Shown here one piece after another: positions 48,912 through 61,130 of a stretch of 64,000 nucleotides of DNA. A program made the position numbers and the translations under genes. This stretch comes from Haemonchus contortus (Eukaryota > Nematoda > Chromadorea > Rhabditida > Trichostrongylidae): NCBI GenBank assembly GCA_000469685.2, contig LS997563.1, forward strand, positions 39,038,468-39,102,467. Direction: 5' to 3'. Position 1 is the stretch's first letter. Every line of letters begins with the position of its first letter. Under the pieces are notes generated by a model, which made no database searches, had not been told where the DNA came from, and saw nothing but the letters and a program-made list of their open reading frames with translations.

Positions 48912-49106
48912 TCGCATTACACCATTTTTGACAGTTGGCAGTATCACACTCACTGTCACTCAAATCCATAAAAATACCACTAAAAGATGCAAACCTAGAA
49001 GGGAGAGCCGACTAAATCCGCTACTTCGCTCCGATTTCTACGGATAACATTGGTAAAGAAGTTGGAACGTCTGAAAACCCTGGGTATTTTGAAATATGGA
49101 TCGATA

Positions 49107-49407
49107 AGGGTAGAGTAATGAAGCTTCCGGCGTTAATCAATCCCGTCTGAGGGATGCGCCCCCTCACTAGACTTCCATGCAGAATCGTAGTGGCGTAATG
49201 AGTGCATATGTGGCCCATACAGTGACTTGCGGTGGCCAACCAATGTATAGGTCAGTGCTTTTATCCTTTCAGACGAGTCTGGTACCAATTAACCGACCCC
49301 GGAGCGATGGAAGGCTTGGTTGGCCTAGGCGGGTACCAATCCGAGATTCGAACTCCTGACCGTACGTGTGAGATAGTGCGTCACTTGCCACTACACCACC
49401 TCCGCCC
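49107..49407 (-). repeat. tRNA-derived SINE copy B with 10-bp TSD
   Basis: Minus-strand copy: GGGCGGAGGTGGTGTAGTGG head, GTTCGAATCT B box, CAACCAAGCC, GGTACCAGACTCGTCTGAAA, and the 3' part ending near GATTGATTAACGCC. The direct repeat TGGATCGATA occurs at 49097-49106 and 49408-49417, immediately outside both ends. This supports insertion as a discrete retroposed unit. Confidence 0.88.
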
Positions 49408-49417
49408 TGGATCGATA

Positions 49418-49972
49418 GTGCTCTTAAACGTGCTGCGATTTCTCATAGTGCCTCATCAATGGAGCAGCAAGAAGAAAAGGAACACTGAATACAGTGTCAT
49501 CAAGATGATCGAGCACACAGATGTCAAACAGAGCAAAACGGTCGATTTTAGGCGTATTCTGGCTCTATAGAAGGGCCACTTTTTGGATATAAACATCCAT
49601 GTGCCTGTAAGATGCAAGTTGCGAAAGCATTCAGTAGTGGAAGCTGGAAGTTACTGAAAGTTTTTGAAATCGAAGCAAACCAGTCGGAGAGGAGGCCCCA
49701 TGACGACGTCAATTTAAAGTGAAGTAGCGAGATTTATAATGTATGCTGTACACTGCACATTACACAACGGGTTTTACGTCTGTAGCACTAGTCTCGACTA
49801 AACTAGTGGACTAATTCGACTTGCATCCTGAACATCTTTAGCTTTTCACGGGTATTTGGTTGTTCTTCTACGAATAAGGTTTGCAGCGGTTACAGTGATC
49901 TGTCCTTTTTTTGCTGTTGAGCAGACTAATTTGAGCCTACAAATCAGTCAGTTAAGCTAATTAATCAAGGTG
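49418..49972. other. Upstream region of OTUD6B-like gene
   Basis: No recognised exon. It presumably contains the promoter; no TATA-like or spliced-leader acceptor can be assigned with confidence. Confidence 0.4.
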
Positions 49973-52275
49973 ATGGCCGACTCTTCTAGTCATGAAGAAG
50001 GTGATGATCCAATGGAATTGTTGTTGGCTCAACATCGGAAAGAGAAGAAGGCCCTCAAGGGTGAGCTCGGATTCGGTTTTAATATATATTACAAAAGTAG
50101 CCAAGCTTCACGGCTATCGTATCAAATCGATTAATACGACCATGAGGTTCCTTTGCGGTTAATTTTTCAAGGGCCCCTACGGTTTCCTTTGAACAAACTG
50201 AGCAACCAGATAACTCTTTACGGTTTTAAAGAATTTCGACTTTGGAGTACGCGAAATAACACACCATTGCTCGTTTCGTTTTTGAACCTCACTGCTTGAT
50301 TCTTGATGTTGTTTGATTAAGAAAATTATTTGTTGCCTTAGGTTTTCTTCTCCTTAGGCCTTCTTGACTTGGGTTAATTCTACTCAAACTGATAATCGGC
50401 GGAACTCATGCTGAGACTGAGTAGGGTTCAGACTACATCTTTTGTACCTAACTTCCTATAGTCTAAAGAAGTTGTAAGGAATTCGAGCCCTCTCATTTCT
50501 TCTCTTTAGCCTCTTTTAATACATCCTTTTTCATCTAGAGAAGGCACTATCAATGAAGAAAACCGCGAAATCCGGTAACAAACAAAAGCAGAAGGAGACG
50601 AATGCTGAAATCGAGAGATTAGAACGGGAACAGGCACTCCGTCATGAAAGAGAGATTGCAGAACTGAAATCCCAGGTAAGGCCTCAGTAATTCTATATTC
50701 TATATCCGTTTTCAATGGCTCACGGTATCGTATGTATGCTTTTGAAGATGAACATTAATTACTATTTTCTTTTTAGACCTCAAACTGTTCCTCCTCTTCA
50801 GTTAGTCAGGCTCCGCTTGAACAACCTGAGGAAGACACTGATGAATTGGGAACAACGTTCTATAAACAAGTAACAATCTCGGCGAAAAATAAGAAGAAGC
50901 AAGTAAGTTTCATCTCGAGTTTGACCGTTATGAATTCACTAGTACTACTGAAATTGTTGGTATTTGTTGACTGATAGTTTCACTCGTAGTTTGAAATACG
51001 AATTTCATCACAAGTATGCAGGAGGTCTCATGCGAGCTCACACGCCCTCAACTTAGCATTCTTTAGATAATATCTTTCTTTCGTGTTCAGGCTAAAAAGG
51101 AAGAGGCGATTCGACGTATGCAGGAAGCCGTACAACAGGATCGGCTGAACGCTGAAACGTCATTGCGCATCACAGAAATGGCTGCTATACAAAAGGTTCT
51201 TTTCAGTTGCTAAAATTGACTGCCAGTAATATAGCTTTACCCGTGAAAAAAAAACTTCTTTCATTCCCCAATGTGGCTGACGAAAGAGGTGCAGCCGGAG
51301 TCCTACAGTGGTGAACTGACAGAGAAGGAATTGAAGTTCAGACGAATATGCATAGGGTTATAACGATATCATAATTTTAAATGAAATCAAAGAAAAGCCT
51401 GGGTTTCTGCCTAGCGAAGATTCTAACTGATATTCAGATCCTAGACGAGCGTGGACTCGATATTGTTGACATACCTCCTGACGGTGACTGCCTCTATAAT
51501 GCGGTGGCTAACCAGTTATCCCGAATCAAGGGTTTTGAACAGGTTTGTCATTTGTGAATGCAGATAAAGTAGAATTGTCGAGTAATTTCGTTTTGGTCAA
51601 GCAGAATTCGTTGCCAGATATGTTTGTTTGATTTTTTATAAAACCGTATTGATGTAGTAGAAATTAGGTTACCGGCAAGGACATGAGACGAAGAGCAGCA
51701 AAGTATATTCGAGAGCACAAAGACGACTTTATTCCATTTTTAGTAAATGTGAGTCGAACTGAAGCATAGACTTAGCTAGCTTTATCGATTCTTTTATCGC
51801 CAATGAAATCGTTTTTATCAGTGTTTTATGTTAGTTTGCCTTTTAGGAAAGCGACGATCCCTTGGATGAATTTGAGTTTGAAAAATACTGCCATGGAGTT
51901 GAAAACGAAAGTAAAGATGGAGGTGTTTGGGGCGGTGAGCCCGAGTTGAACGCCCTAAGTCAAAGCTTGGAACGAAGTATAGAGGTTTGCAACTTTGCTA
52001 ATTCTCAATACTGTGTCGACACGTTCGAGATAAAACAAAGCAAATTGAAGAAGTTATGAAAGATTCAATTGAAATCAACTCCTATTATGTTTGACTAGAT
52101 TTATGGGCCATGAAAAAGGAAACTCAGTAACTTTCAGTTAATACAACCTATTGGATCGCCGGTGATTTTTGGCGAACAGTTCAACAAAACGAAACCATTA
52201 ATCATAGTATATCATCGTCATGCTTATCAACTCGGAGCTCACTACAACTCAACAGCCATCAGAGCTACTTCTTAA
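49973..52275 (+). CDS. OTUD6B: OTU-domain deubiquitinase, OTUD6 type
   Basis: Ovarian-tumour-family cysteine protease that removes ubiquitin; OTUD6B is a cytosolic enzyme linked to translation and proteasome assembly. Eight phase-consistent exons: 49973-50060, 50539-50675, 50777-50902, 51091-51195, 51438-51542, 51668-51748, 51847-51984, 52138-52275 (TAA); 305 residues, the normal size. The N-terminal half is charged and coiled-coil-like, with the family signature LLLAQHRKEKKALKGE, and is Lys/Glu-rich up to about residue 150. The OTU core is IPPDGDCLYNAVANQL (catalytic Cys near residue 170), VTGKDMRRRAAKYIREH, GVWGGEPELNALSQ, and HAYQLGAHYNST (catalytic His near residue 295). Ends 275 bp from the convergent CFAP20 gene. 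Confidence 0.95.
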
Positions 52276-52550
52276 CCATTTGAAAGGAATTGTTAAATTT
52301 TTGTTGTGTTCTGCCATTACTGTCTGACGTGTTTCACTGTTTGACCTAGTGAGGATTACTATCATTCTGTTTACTTTGTTTACATTGAATAGATAATCTG
52401 TTATGTTTACTGTGTGAGGTGACTTTAGCCTTTTAAGATCTTTCAAGATCATAATTTTTATGAATAATTAAAATAGAACTTTTCTTCTGTAACATGCAGT
52501 GTATACAAAATGAGCGAGATCGAACTTCATTCATAAAATTCATTTCATGC

Positions 52551-53558
52551 TTACTGGCCACTAGCTCGCCCACGAATTGGTAAATACAATTTGAACTCAG
52601 CGGGCAGTTCATCTTCATTATATAATCGATCAGCAAAGTAAATTCGACGAAGGCGACAGTTTGCATGAACCTGCAACAGTCACAGAAAGTGCACAACCTT
52701 CTTGGCTTGCTAGCTTGAAAAAAATCCTCCATGCTCCACGGCCAGTATAACAAAAATTCAATAGGCACCATAACTTTGATTCAAAATTAAACCAGTAACC
52801 ACCTGAATCCGCAAAGTCTCTACGTAATTTGTGCCGTAAGCGCGTTTGGTGAAGTCAGCGAGGTTAAACTGAATTTGATTCCATCCCTCGTCAAGTCGCA
52901 TCGGCATAGTACAAATAAATGGCTTCACTCGTGTACTCGACTGATAATTTGAGGCTCTGAAGCGACGTTTCACGCCCTTATCGTCTAGAATCTAAAATTA
53001 TGGCGATTACGTTAGCAAAATTAGGAACATAAGCAGACAAAGCAGAACCCATATTCGAAATAAGAGCTACACACCTGGACTTCAAAAGTGAAATATTTCT
53101 TCATATTTTTCACAACCATCACGAAGTATGGTAATTTGATCCCAAGTGTTTTCTTTGGATCATGAGGGCAGGAGATGTATGAGGTACTGAAAAAATGAAG
53201 TATCCTTCAGTTCAAAGGGATTTTGCTAAATATGAATCTGCCTTACCTGACATTGGCTCCCATTACCTCGATAATAAGTGACTGAATTTCATCGTCTGTG
53301 ACTCGTTTTATGTGCCCATTCTTTACCTGTATAGAACATAGATACACGCAAGTAACAGTAAGTTAGGAAAACTAAGATAACTCAAAAAATTAAGGTTTTT
53401 AAGATGACCTCGAAGAGTGTTGAGTCATTTTCGACTGAACATAGCTAAGCTGAGATTCAAAAGATAAAACCGACCTGTTTATCCCATAATTGTAGAGGAT
53501 TGCTACCGACACTGTAAAGGACAGATAACAGTCCACTTTGGAACGTGTTATGGAACAT
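52551..53558 (-). CDS. CFAP20: CFAP20/BUG22 cilia- and flagella-associated protein
   Basis: Highly conserved ciliary protein; in other eukaryotes it sits at the inner junction of axonemal doublet microtubules and affects tubulin modification. Five phase-consistent exons: 53558-53475, 53326-53247, 53186-53075, 52991-52803, 52670-52551; 194 residues, the family length. Signature segments: [98 protein letters not shown], and [15 protein letters not shown] near the C-terminus. In nematodes cilia are confined to sensory neurons, so expression there is expected (inference). Confidence 0.97.
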
Positions 53559-54289
53559 TGCTTATCCAAATAGGCACATATAGCGTTGACTGCTGGAATG
53601 GGCACGTTCTTGGTAGCGGATAAAGTGGTTTCTATGACAACTGAGAGCTAGATAGATGATGACGAACACCATGACATGCAAAACGGGCGGAAGTGCAATG
53701 GGAAGCAGACTGGCTCCACAAAAGTATGGCAATGAGAAGTGAAGGGGATGCCAACTTTATAGCCGCTCTACCGACAGAGGTTTTGGGAGTTAGACCCATT
53801 GCGAAAGTGCAACCATCTAATAGCCAACAGTAGTCGATTGACAAACTCAGGAGTCGAAGGTGAAGGAAATCGAAGGTGCAAATCACAGTGACTCAGAAAG
53901 GAAGCAAACAATTAGAAACTAACCACCAGAAGTGAGAATACAAGTGTAATGAAAACAGATCAGGAAAAGGGACTTTCGTTTACATTAAGAATTCATCGTT
54001 ATTTTGAGGAACACTGTTACAGTTATCCAATCTGGAACTAGTGGACCTACACCAGTTTTAGGTCCGTATATCGGCACCTTCGTTCACGGAGAGGAATTAG
54101 TGTAAGGGTCCAAGTTATAGCTACATATCGCTACTGCGATCTTTTTTCAGTTTTGTTGACCCAAGTACGGGTAATGTTTGATAAACATCCTGTTCAGCGA
54201 CTGGGAAAAAAACACTGCGCCTCGTTGAGCCAAATCATCAACATCTACAATGTCGTACAGTTTCTCACAATATTTAGCCCAATGTAAGT
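53559..54289. other. Upstream region of CFAP20, no gene recognised
   Basis: Holds the CFAP20 promoter region; no RFX X-box could be assigned by eye. It ends with the left copy of the SINE target duplication (54271-54288). Confidence 0.4.
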
Positions 54290-54581
54290 GCGGGGTGGTG
54301 TAGTGGCAACTGGCGCACTATCTCACACGCACGATCAGTGGTTCGGATCCCGGATCGATGCCCTCCCAGGCCAACCAAGCCTTCCTTCCTTCCAGGGTGG
54401 GTGAATTGGTACCAGACTCGTCTGGGAGGAGCAAAGCACTAACTTGTAAATCGGCTGGCCACCGCAAGTCATTGTATAGGCCACATACGCACTCATTACT
54501 CCATCACGATTCTAAATGGAAGTCGAGTCGGGCGCATCCCAGACGGGATTGATTAATGTCAAAAACTTTATCCTGTATCCT
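54290..54581 (+). repeat. tRNA-derived SINE copy A with long TSD
   Basis: Plus-strand, nearly full copy. It has the head GCGGGGTGGTGTAGTGGC, a B-box-like GGTTCGGATCC, CAACCAAGCC, GGTACCAGACTCGTCTGGGA, and the 3' part GACGGGATTGATTAATGTC, then a short tail. It is flanked by TATTTAGCCCAATGTAA (54271-54287) and TATTTAGCCCCATGTAA (54582-54598), a target duplication of about 17 bp with one mismatch. A duplication this long is typical of LINE-mediated retroposition. Confidence 0.9.
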
Positions 54582-54699
54582 TATTTAGCCCCATGTAATG
54601 TCTAATGTTGCTATAAGGCTTTTGCTTCAAATAGAATACATCGTCAAGTTGCGAAGGACTCGTCATCGCGCAGACATATAAATATCGCATGGACCGTCT

Positions 54700-55742
54700 G
54701 GCCGCATTCATACTAGGTGCGGTAGACGGCGGACTAGGGCGGTAGACGGCGGACTAGGGCGGTAGACGGCGGTCTCGGCGCCGTCTACCGCCCTCGACCG
54801 CCGTCTACCGCCCTAGTCCGCCGTCTACCGCCCTAGTCCGCCGTCTACCGCACCACTCGGCTGCCAGTCTTACGAAACCAATCGATGACAGGTCCCGTTG
54901 ATGACTCATCCTACGGGATGACTGTTCGAGATAATTGTGCTCCTTTTTCTCTTCGCTCGTAGCAGATTTTGTTGTGATTTTCATTTTGTATCACGTCTCG
55001 TGCTTACTACCGATGTTGCGTGCGCGTAATGGTCGCTTGAGCTCATTATTTTTTCACTTATTTTTCTTACCCCTCTTATTTCAATAATTTGTTGTGGGAA
55101 TTTTTCTATTTTATTTTTTCTATAAAATTTTTTACTTCTATTTTTTTCTGCTTTATATTCTAGCTAGTACTGACATGATTTGGTTCCGAAATAATGATTT
55201 TGTAAGTGTGAATAGTATACATTAGAATAGTAAGAATGAAAAAAGGCACGCATAACACACCAGTACTAACTAGAATATAGAGCAGGAAAAAATAGAAATA
55301 AAAAATTCGAATAGAAAAATTAGAAAAAATGAAACATAAAAATTTTCACAACAAAATGCTGAGATAAGAGGGATAAAAAAACAAATGGAAAAATAATTAG
55401 TCCTTGCGAACATCTCGCGCACGGAAGACCGGTCATCTATACGGGACGTGATACAAAATGAAAATCACAACAAAATCTGCTACGAGCGAAGAGAAAAAGG
55501 AGCACAATTATCTCGAACAGTCATCCCGTAGGATGAGTCATCAACGGGACCTGTCATCGATTGGTTTCGTAAGACTGGCAGCCGAGTGGTGCGGTAGACG
55601 GCGGACTAGGGCGGTAGACGGCGGACTAGGGCGGTAGACGGCGGTCGAGGGCGGTAGACGGCGCCGAGACCGCCGTCTACCGCCCTAGTCCGCCGTCTAC
55701 CGCCCTAGTCCGCCGTCTACCGCACCTAGTATGAATGCGGCC
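54700..55742. mobile_element. 1,043-bp nested palindrome element
   Basis: The whole segment is an inverted repeat from GGCCGCATTCATACTAGG (left) to its complement (right). The outer arms, about 300 bp each, appear nearly identical. The inner AT-rich parts (about 55000-55175 versus 55250-55450) still pair but are diverged. Within each outer arm is a second, GC-rich palindrome of about 140 bp built from tandem GGCGGTAGACGGCGGACTAG units facing their own complements. TCT flanks both ends (54697-54699, 55743-55745), a possible 3-bp target duplication. No protein is encoded. Class unknown. Confidence 0.85.
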
Positions 55743-55745
55743 TCT

Positions 55746-56969
55746 AGGAAGAGGTCCCTTCTGTGCTTCGACAGTCTCCGGCGCTCACGAACTGGTTTCT
55801 TTGCACTGCACCTCCTTTTCGTTCTTGCACCTTTTCATACTTTAACTATTTGGTTGTATCAGAAGGTGAATTCTTCTCTCACTCGGTGTTCGTTGTCTAC
55901 CGTTCAACCCGGGCCGCCCGCATGGCAGACGAGCGAACTGAACCACCGATGCTACATTCACCCTACATAGTTGGTCTTAACTACAGTAAAAAGCTCAAAA
56001 TAGTAATTCAGAGCTAGCAGCACTTAGACGATTGCAATAAAGAAAAGATTTAAATCGAAGGAACTGAAACGGTAGTAGTTAAGAGGAAAATTGAGCAAAC
56101 CGAAGCGGAGCTTTTTTAAGTTTTACAAAACGACCAGATCCTTGAGCTCACGAGGGCATAAAGAGGTTGCAACAGAAACATCAGGAAGAATTTTCCTCAG
56201 GAAGCGAAGACCATATTCCAGGATCAATTCTTAAAAGTGTCGGTGCTCGATACGACCTTTCTACAAGGAATATAATTTTTTTGCAAAACCTCACGCTTCA
56301 CGATGATTTCGGGCCTAGGTGGTGCAATCAATTAACAAATGCTCGAATTAAAACCTCTCGATTCCAATCACAAAGAAGCTGGAGACGTAATAGCGAAGCA
56401 AACAGAAAACGAAAATTTGACAAAAACTGGGGCGAACGCGCGTGAAACATCACTGGAGCGCGCAATCACTTCCTTTGCTGTTTTCTTCTCTCATAATTCC
56501 AAATGTTATTTTTTGTAGTATTCTAGTAGGTAAATGGAGGTCGTAAGATGTAGTATGTAGGTTGATTGCTTTGGAACTTGAGTAAGGTATTGAGTCCTGT
56601 GTTAATCTACCGCGGGCATCGTCTGGCTCCACTCATTAAACTTACCTTAGAAGTTTTAAGTAGACAGCCGATTCGCTTTGGTTTCACTCTTCATTCTTAT
56701 ATTGAGTCTGCCAAGTTACCTGCTATAGGAAGACTAGTTTTTTTCGCTTTCGGCTGTGCTCATATTTATGACATTGTTGTTACAGTTTTCTTCAAAGGTA
56801 AGCGCTCATCAATGATCAGTTGTGCAGCATTATTTGAAGTTATTTTTTCATATTCCCTTTCATTTCGTATTTCCATAGAGGATCTGAGTTGCCAACTTAT
56901 CCATGTAGCAAAGTGAGACAGTGTGCGAAAGTCTGTCTCCTCGACAATCGCAGGAATTCGTTATTTCAG
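55746..56969. other. Region upstream of maelstrom gene
   Basis: No identified gene apart from the weak ORF at 56167-56445. An ATG at 55922 (MADERTEPP...) has no coherent downstream exon. Confidence 0.35.
56167..56445 (+). CDS. Unrecognised open frame, basic C-terminus
   Basis: Open for about 92 codons to a TGA at 56443-56445, with TTG as the first marked start, so a true start or upstream exon is unknown. The composition is protein-like (IPGSILKSVGARYDLSTRN) and the end is strongly basic (RRNSEANRKRKFDKNWGERA). I do not recognise the family. It may be an exon of a short gene or chance. Confidence 0.25.
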   Translation: MQQKHQEEFSSGSEDHIPGSILKSVGARYDLSTRNIIFLQNLTLHDDFGPRWCNQLTNARIKTSRFQSQRSWRRNSEANRKRKFDKNWGERA

Positions 56970-56999
56970 GCTCCATCGCGATTCCCACACAATTGCGAT

Positions 57000-59900
57000 A
57001 TGCAGGACGACATAGAAAACCTTCCCGAACCCCCTTCCTATCAGAGGCAACCGTGAGTTCAGTCAGCTTTTCACCTCTCCAGATTTTGGGTGACTTTTAC
57101 GTTCTTCCAAGGATAATGCTACACCAAAGTTCCGCTTGTTAGGAGTGTTAGAGTGAAGGTTTTATAGTGGCAGGGAGTACCACGCCACTCTTATTCATGG
57201 CCCTTCATTCTTTCTGCTGATCCGTATCGTATTTTGACGTTCCATCCTTCCATTAGGAAAACTGAAATCTAGATGTTGTATGAAACACTTGCCTTCAAAG
57301 CCTGTAAGCAATTCACAATTCAATATTCTCTGAGGACTCGTTGAGATTAGAGAGTTAGTGACCGTGACCAGTGTAGTCCATGGAGGTGGTTAGAAGGGGG
57401 TTTGTTCCTTACCGAAGGATTTCTGTCCGTTTTCAATTCGATCCTCTTATAGAAAGCCATCACCTAGTGAAGAGTTCCAAAAATAAGTGTAATAAAGCAC
57501 ATTCTTTACATAAAAAGGTAGTTTTCAGGAAAAAGAATAAGCAAAGCAAGAATTCCAAAAGCTCAAATGGTTTCTTTCCTTGGCTAATGAAAGTGGGACG
57601 GTACAAATTTTTCCAACTGTATAAACGTCAATACAACCAAGACGTAGAGGACGATAGGCTACTGATCACGCATTTGTGGCAGGTAGTACTTTTCAAAAGA
57701 TTGATTTTTGTCATAGCTACATTAATTTGAGGCAGTCGTCAATATTCTGTTTTTGAACTCCCTTCAAGTGTACTTCGCTTTTCTGAGCGGTAGTGTACTT
57801 CAGGCAGAGAAGGATCCATACGTGAAGGAGTTCAAGGAACGAAAAGACAAGCATAAAGGAGTTTTTCGTGCACTCGGTATTGATGAGATCGAGGTCGAGG
57901 TATACTTTAGGATTTTCTAAATGGGAAAGCAAAAGATATTGTGCAATCTCAGACACTCTGCTGATTACCTTGTGATTGAATTTGAGAATTAGGAAAGTTT
58001 TAAAAGATCTTCTTGTTTGAAATAGCGCTGACTTCTTAATAACAGGGATCGACGATGCGAAGCTCCTTCGATAGCAGACCTCCAAACGCCCCATTTCCAA
58101 TTCGAAGATTTGGTTCAGATGTAAGTTGAAAAAAATAACCAAATAAAGTGTCTATTACTTATAGGAGCAGAGGTGAATGAAAAACTTCAGAGCTCCTTTC
58201 TTACGAATGCTTCGATATTTGAGCGATATTGTGTGTACCACTAAAGGAAATTTGAATTAGGATGTCTAAAAGTTGCTAGAAAAACGACAGCCGATTACTA
58301 ATAGCCGGAACCCGGAAATGTAACAGCCTTCATTCATAGCAGATGTTTAGGAGTGTTTGGAACGACATGAAAGGACTATAACTGGTGAAAATGATATGAT
58401 GGACAGGCTGAGATTCCTTGATGCTCAGAAGAGTTAGTGTTTCTAAGGCTTTTTTTCTAATTACCCGATTTGGTTTGAACTGTCTTTACCGGAAGACCTA
58501 GCCATTCACAAGTCTAGGTCAAGTAATCGCCTTAATAGATGGGGAAATGGAGGAATCCGAATCAGAAGTTTTTTCAGATCGTGTTCATGGTAGCGATGCC
58601 CTGTTTCTTCTCATCTTCCTATCTTTTTCCCGAGCTTCATACTGCCGCATTTTACTTACATTTGCTTTTTCCAGCTGACTTTTCTTCCGTTGTTTTACAA
58701 TTTATCTCGGTGTACCCGTACACCGTTGCGCTGTCAACTAACAAGGATGTTCTTGTATATCCGGCAGAAATCGCGATCACACATTATACACTTGAACAAG
58801 GTAAGTTGTTAGCTAATATATTACCTTTAGTTGACCATTGTGGGATTTTCTAGTTTTTTCAAAAGTATTTGTTTATAACATTCAATTCACGTCCGATCAC
58901 TTTTCTTAATTTAAACATTGTAATACGGTAGCGTAGGTGTTGGCTCATGCTTCTCAAAACTGATCAACTTCCATCCGAGGTTATTTTATGGATCTGGTGT
59001 CCCCTCTTGGGATCACGACAATGTGGAAAAGAAAGGTGACCGTTTGGTTTGAGATTTAGAGTTTGGCTGCTGAATAATATTATAAGTAGGAGTTTTGGAT
59101 GGAATTTATGCATATAAATACTTAGATCTTAAGCTCTTTGATGGGTGTTTCTAGCTAAGACGCTAGATGTCTCGTTGAAAGAACCACAAGGAGCCAGCCC
59201 TGAACTAGTTTGGAAGCTTTTGATGGAACGACGAAGTCCTCGTGCTATTACTGTTTGCGATGAAAACGAGATATGGCTAGTGGTGAGGTTTTTGGTTGCT
59301 GTTGTTAGCTCGATCCTCAAGCGAAGGTTAACAAATCGGTCTATACCGTTGTATGTATGTATGCAATACCATACTTAGGAAGGTCATAGTTTTTAAAGGG
59401 ATTCAAAACTTTTAATGATCTCCTTTGTTACTCATAGGAAGAAAGGGTAGACTGGAGTTTCATATTCTTCGAGCGGAGAGTTCTGATTAGAACACCGTGG
59501 TTCGTGACTGATACGGATGAAAGTGGTCTGGAAAATCAGTAAATCTTTTACGTTTTTAATGGCAGTTTCATCATATGGTTCGGTTTTTGAGCAGAATAGA
59601 TCCTATGGAGCTGCCAGAGGAAAACTGGAAGTGTTTTATTTATTTTTTCTCATTCCAGGATCGTGCACTATATTTCTTGGCTAGCACGGCAGGACCCGAC
59701 CAACTTTCTGTACATAGAGGTTTGTATGCCTTGTTAAACGAATCAGATCTTACTCTTTGAAAGCAACACAATGTTCATGCTGGTCTAGAACTAGTAGCTG
59801 GTATCGTCACCGTGCAAGATCTGATTGCTGCTCTGGCATCTCACCATACTCGAGTGTCCAAAGATCCAGCCCAAGACATCCTTACTCGTGAACGAATTAC

Positions 59901-60872
59901 TCAAGAATTCAAGGTTTCCGCCTAAATTGTAATCTCGAGTTGGTTTATTTCATATCCACTACGTAATGAATGCGATGTGTCTTTTTTCATAGTTAGCTTT
60001 TCGGCTGAAATACTGTTTGAATTGCTGGAGTGCGAGAAAAATGGGGAATGTAGATACCGTTCATTTTAGAGAATGCGAGAAACGACAAGTTGTTGCGCTT
60101 ATCACGACAAAAGACCGCCGAACCATCAGTCACGTCAACTGTGTCCGGTGGCTAAAACTGCACTGCTTATGTTAGTTATCTTCTTTACACTAAACTGTTC
60201 ACAGCTATTCAGTGTTTCTGATTAACCTTGATCTTCTGTTATTCTCGATGAATTACTAATTTTCCTCCTCTTCAGAGATGCTATTTGTACTCTTTGCATT
60301 TCCGCCAATCTAGCTAACTTTCGCACTCTTTATATGCAACACCCAGAATTGCACACAGTTGGAGTCGTCCAAATGGTTGGTGGAACTAACGAAGAGCATG
60401 GGTTCGTCATATTTTCGCAACTTTTTGAATAAGTATTTGTGAATTGATTCTACTTCTTCAGCCTTGACGAAGAAAAAGAGGATATGTTAGAAGAGACAGC
60501 AGCAGAAGGTCAGTTTATTAATGTTACGTCTTTTGATTCTTCTCCTAGAACAAAGCCATAAACCATTTTTGCTAGACGTACGGGCAAATGAAAAATGTGT
60601 TTTGAGAACTGCTCCATGAGTTCAGCGCGACTTTCCATTGCTTGGGAAATTTCAGCTTCTTCTGAATCATCAAGCAAAGGCTTCCAGTTATGGTATGAAG
60701 TGGTGGATGACAGTGAGAAGATTTTCCCTCGCAAACAAACAGGTAATCGACTGTCAAAAGTGGAGCTTTTAGTTTGAGTTCTATCTGGAGATTTTCAGTT
60801 AACTTCGATCTCACAGACGTAACGTTGCGCATGGTTAATCGGGTTCCTGGGCTGATGGGGAGTTATCTTTGA
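57000..60872 (+). CDS. mael: Maelstrom (HMG box + MAEL domain)
   Basis: Germline small-RNA (piRNA) pathway protein acting in transposon silencing in other animals. Sixteen phase-consistent exons: 57000-57052, 57529-57682, 57804-57899, 58046-58120, 58351-58432, 58675-58800, 58937-59035, 59155-59282, 59438-59538, 59659-59719, 59764-59913, 60070-60170, 60276-60401, 60462-60508, 60626-60742, 60799-60872; 529 residues. N-terminal HMG-box-like segment (about residues 30-95): NGFFPWLMKVGRYKFFQLYK ... EKDPYVKEFKERKDKH. MAEL domain from about residue 154: VLQFISVYPYTVALSTN, VYPAEIAITHYTLEQG (conserved Glu), NFHPRLFYGSG, then CCAYHDKRPP...LCPVAK, the Cys-x2-His...Cys end of the EHHCHC signature. The start ATG is preceded by a TTTCAG acceptor at 56969, fitting spliced-leader addition. 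The acidic tail exon (LDEEKEDMLEETAAE) and the last two exons are less certain. Confidence 0.85.
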
Positions 60873-61130
60873 TTAAAGGTAATTAAAAAAAATAATTTTC
60901 ACTATTTTGGGTTTACTTCTAATGAATGATATCGAAATATAAAAAAAGAGAAAAGTCAAAGTCCTACTGTGAGCATCGAATCTTTTTTAGATCTTGAAAA
61001 GGGTGTTGAAAGATAGGCATGATATTTTTTGGCGTTTGACATTATTTCGATTCATTTCTGAAGTGATTTTGAAGACCACAAAAATTTCAATTTCTGTTCT
61101 ATTCATTTCAAGAAGGGTATTTTCAGAATA
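60873..61130 (+). promoter_or_regulatory. Operon-like intercistronic gap
   Basis: About 255 bp from the maelstrom stop to the acceptor TATTTTCAG (ending 61126). That acceptor sits four bases before the next ATG. Nematode operons have intercistronic gaps of about 100-400 bp and downstream spliced-leader acceptors of this form. Operon status is inference. Confidence 0.45.

Noticed and set aside
49021..49239. Open frames around 49021-49570 and 54358-54552
   Set aside because: They lie within or across SINE copies.
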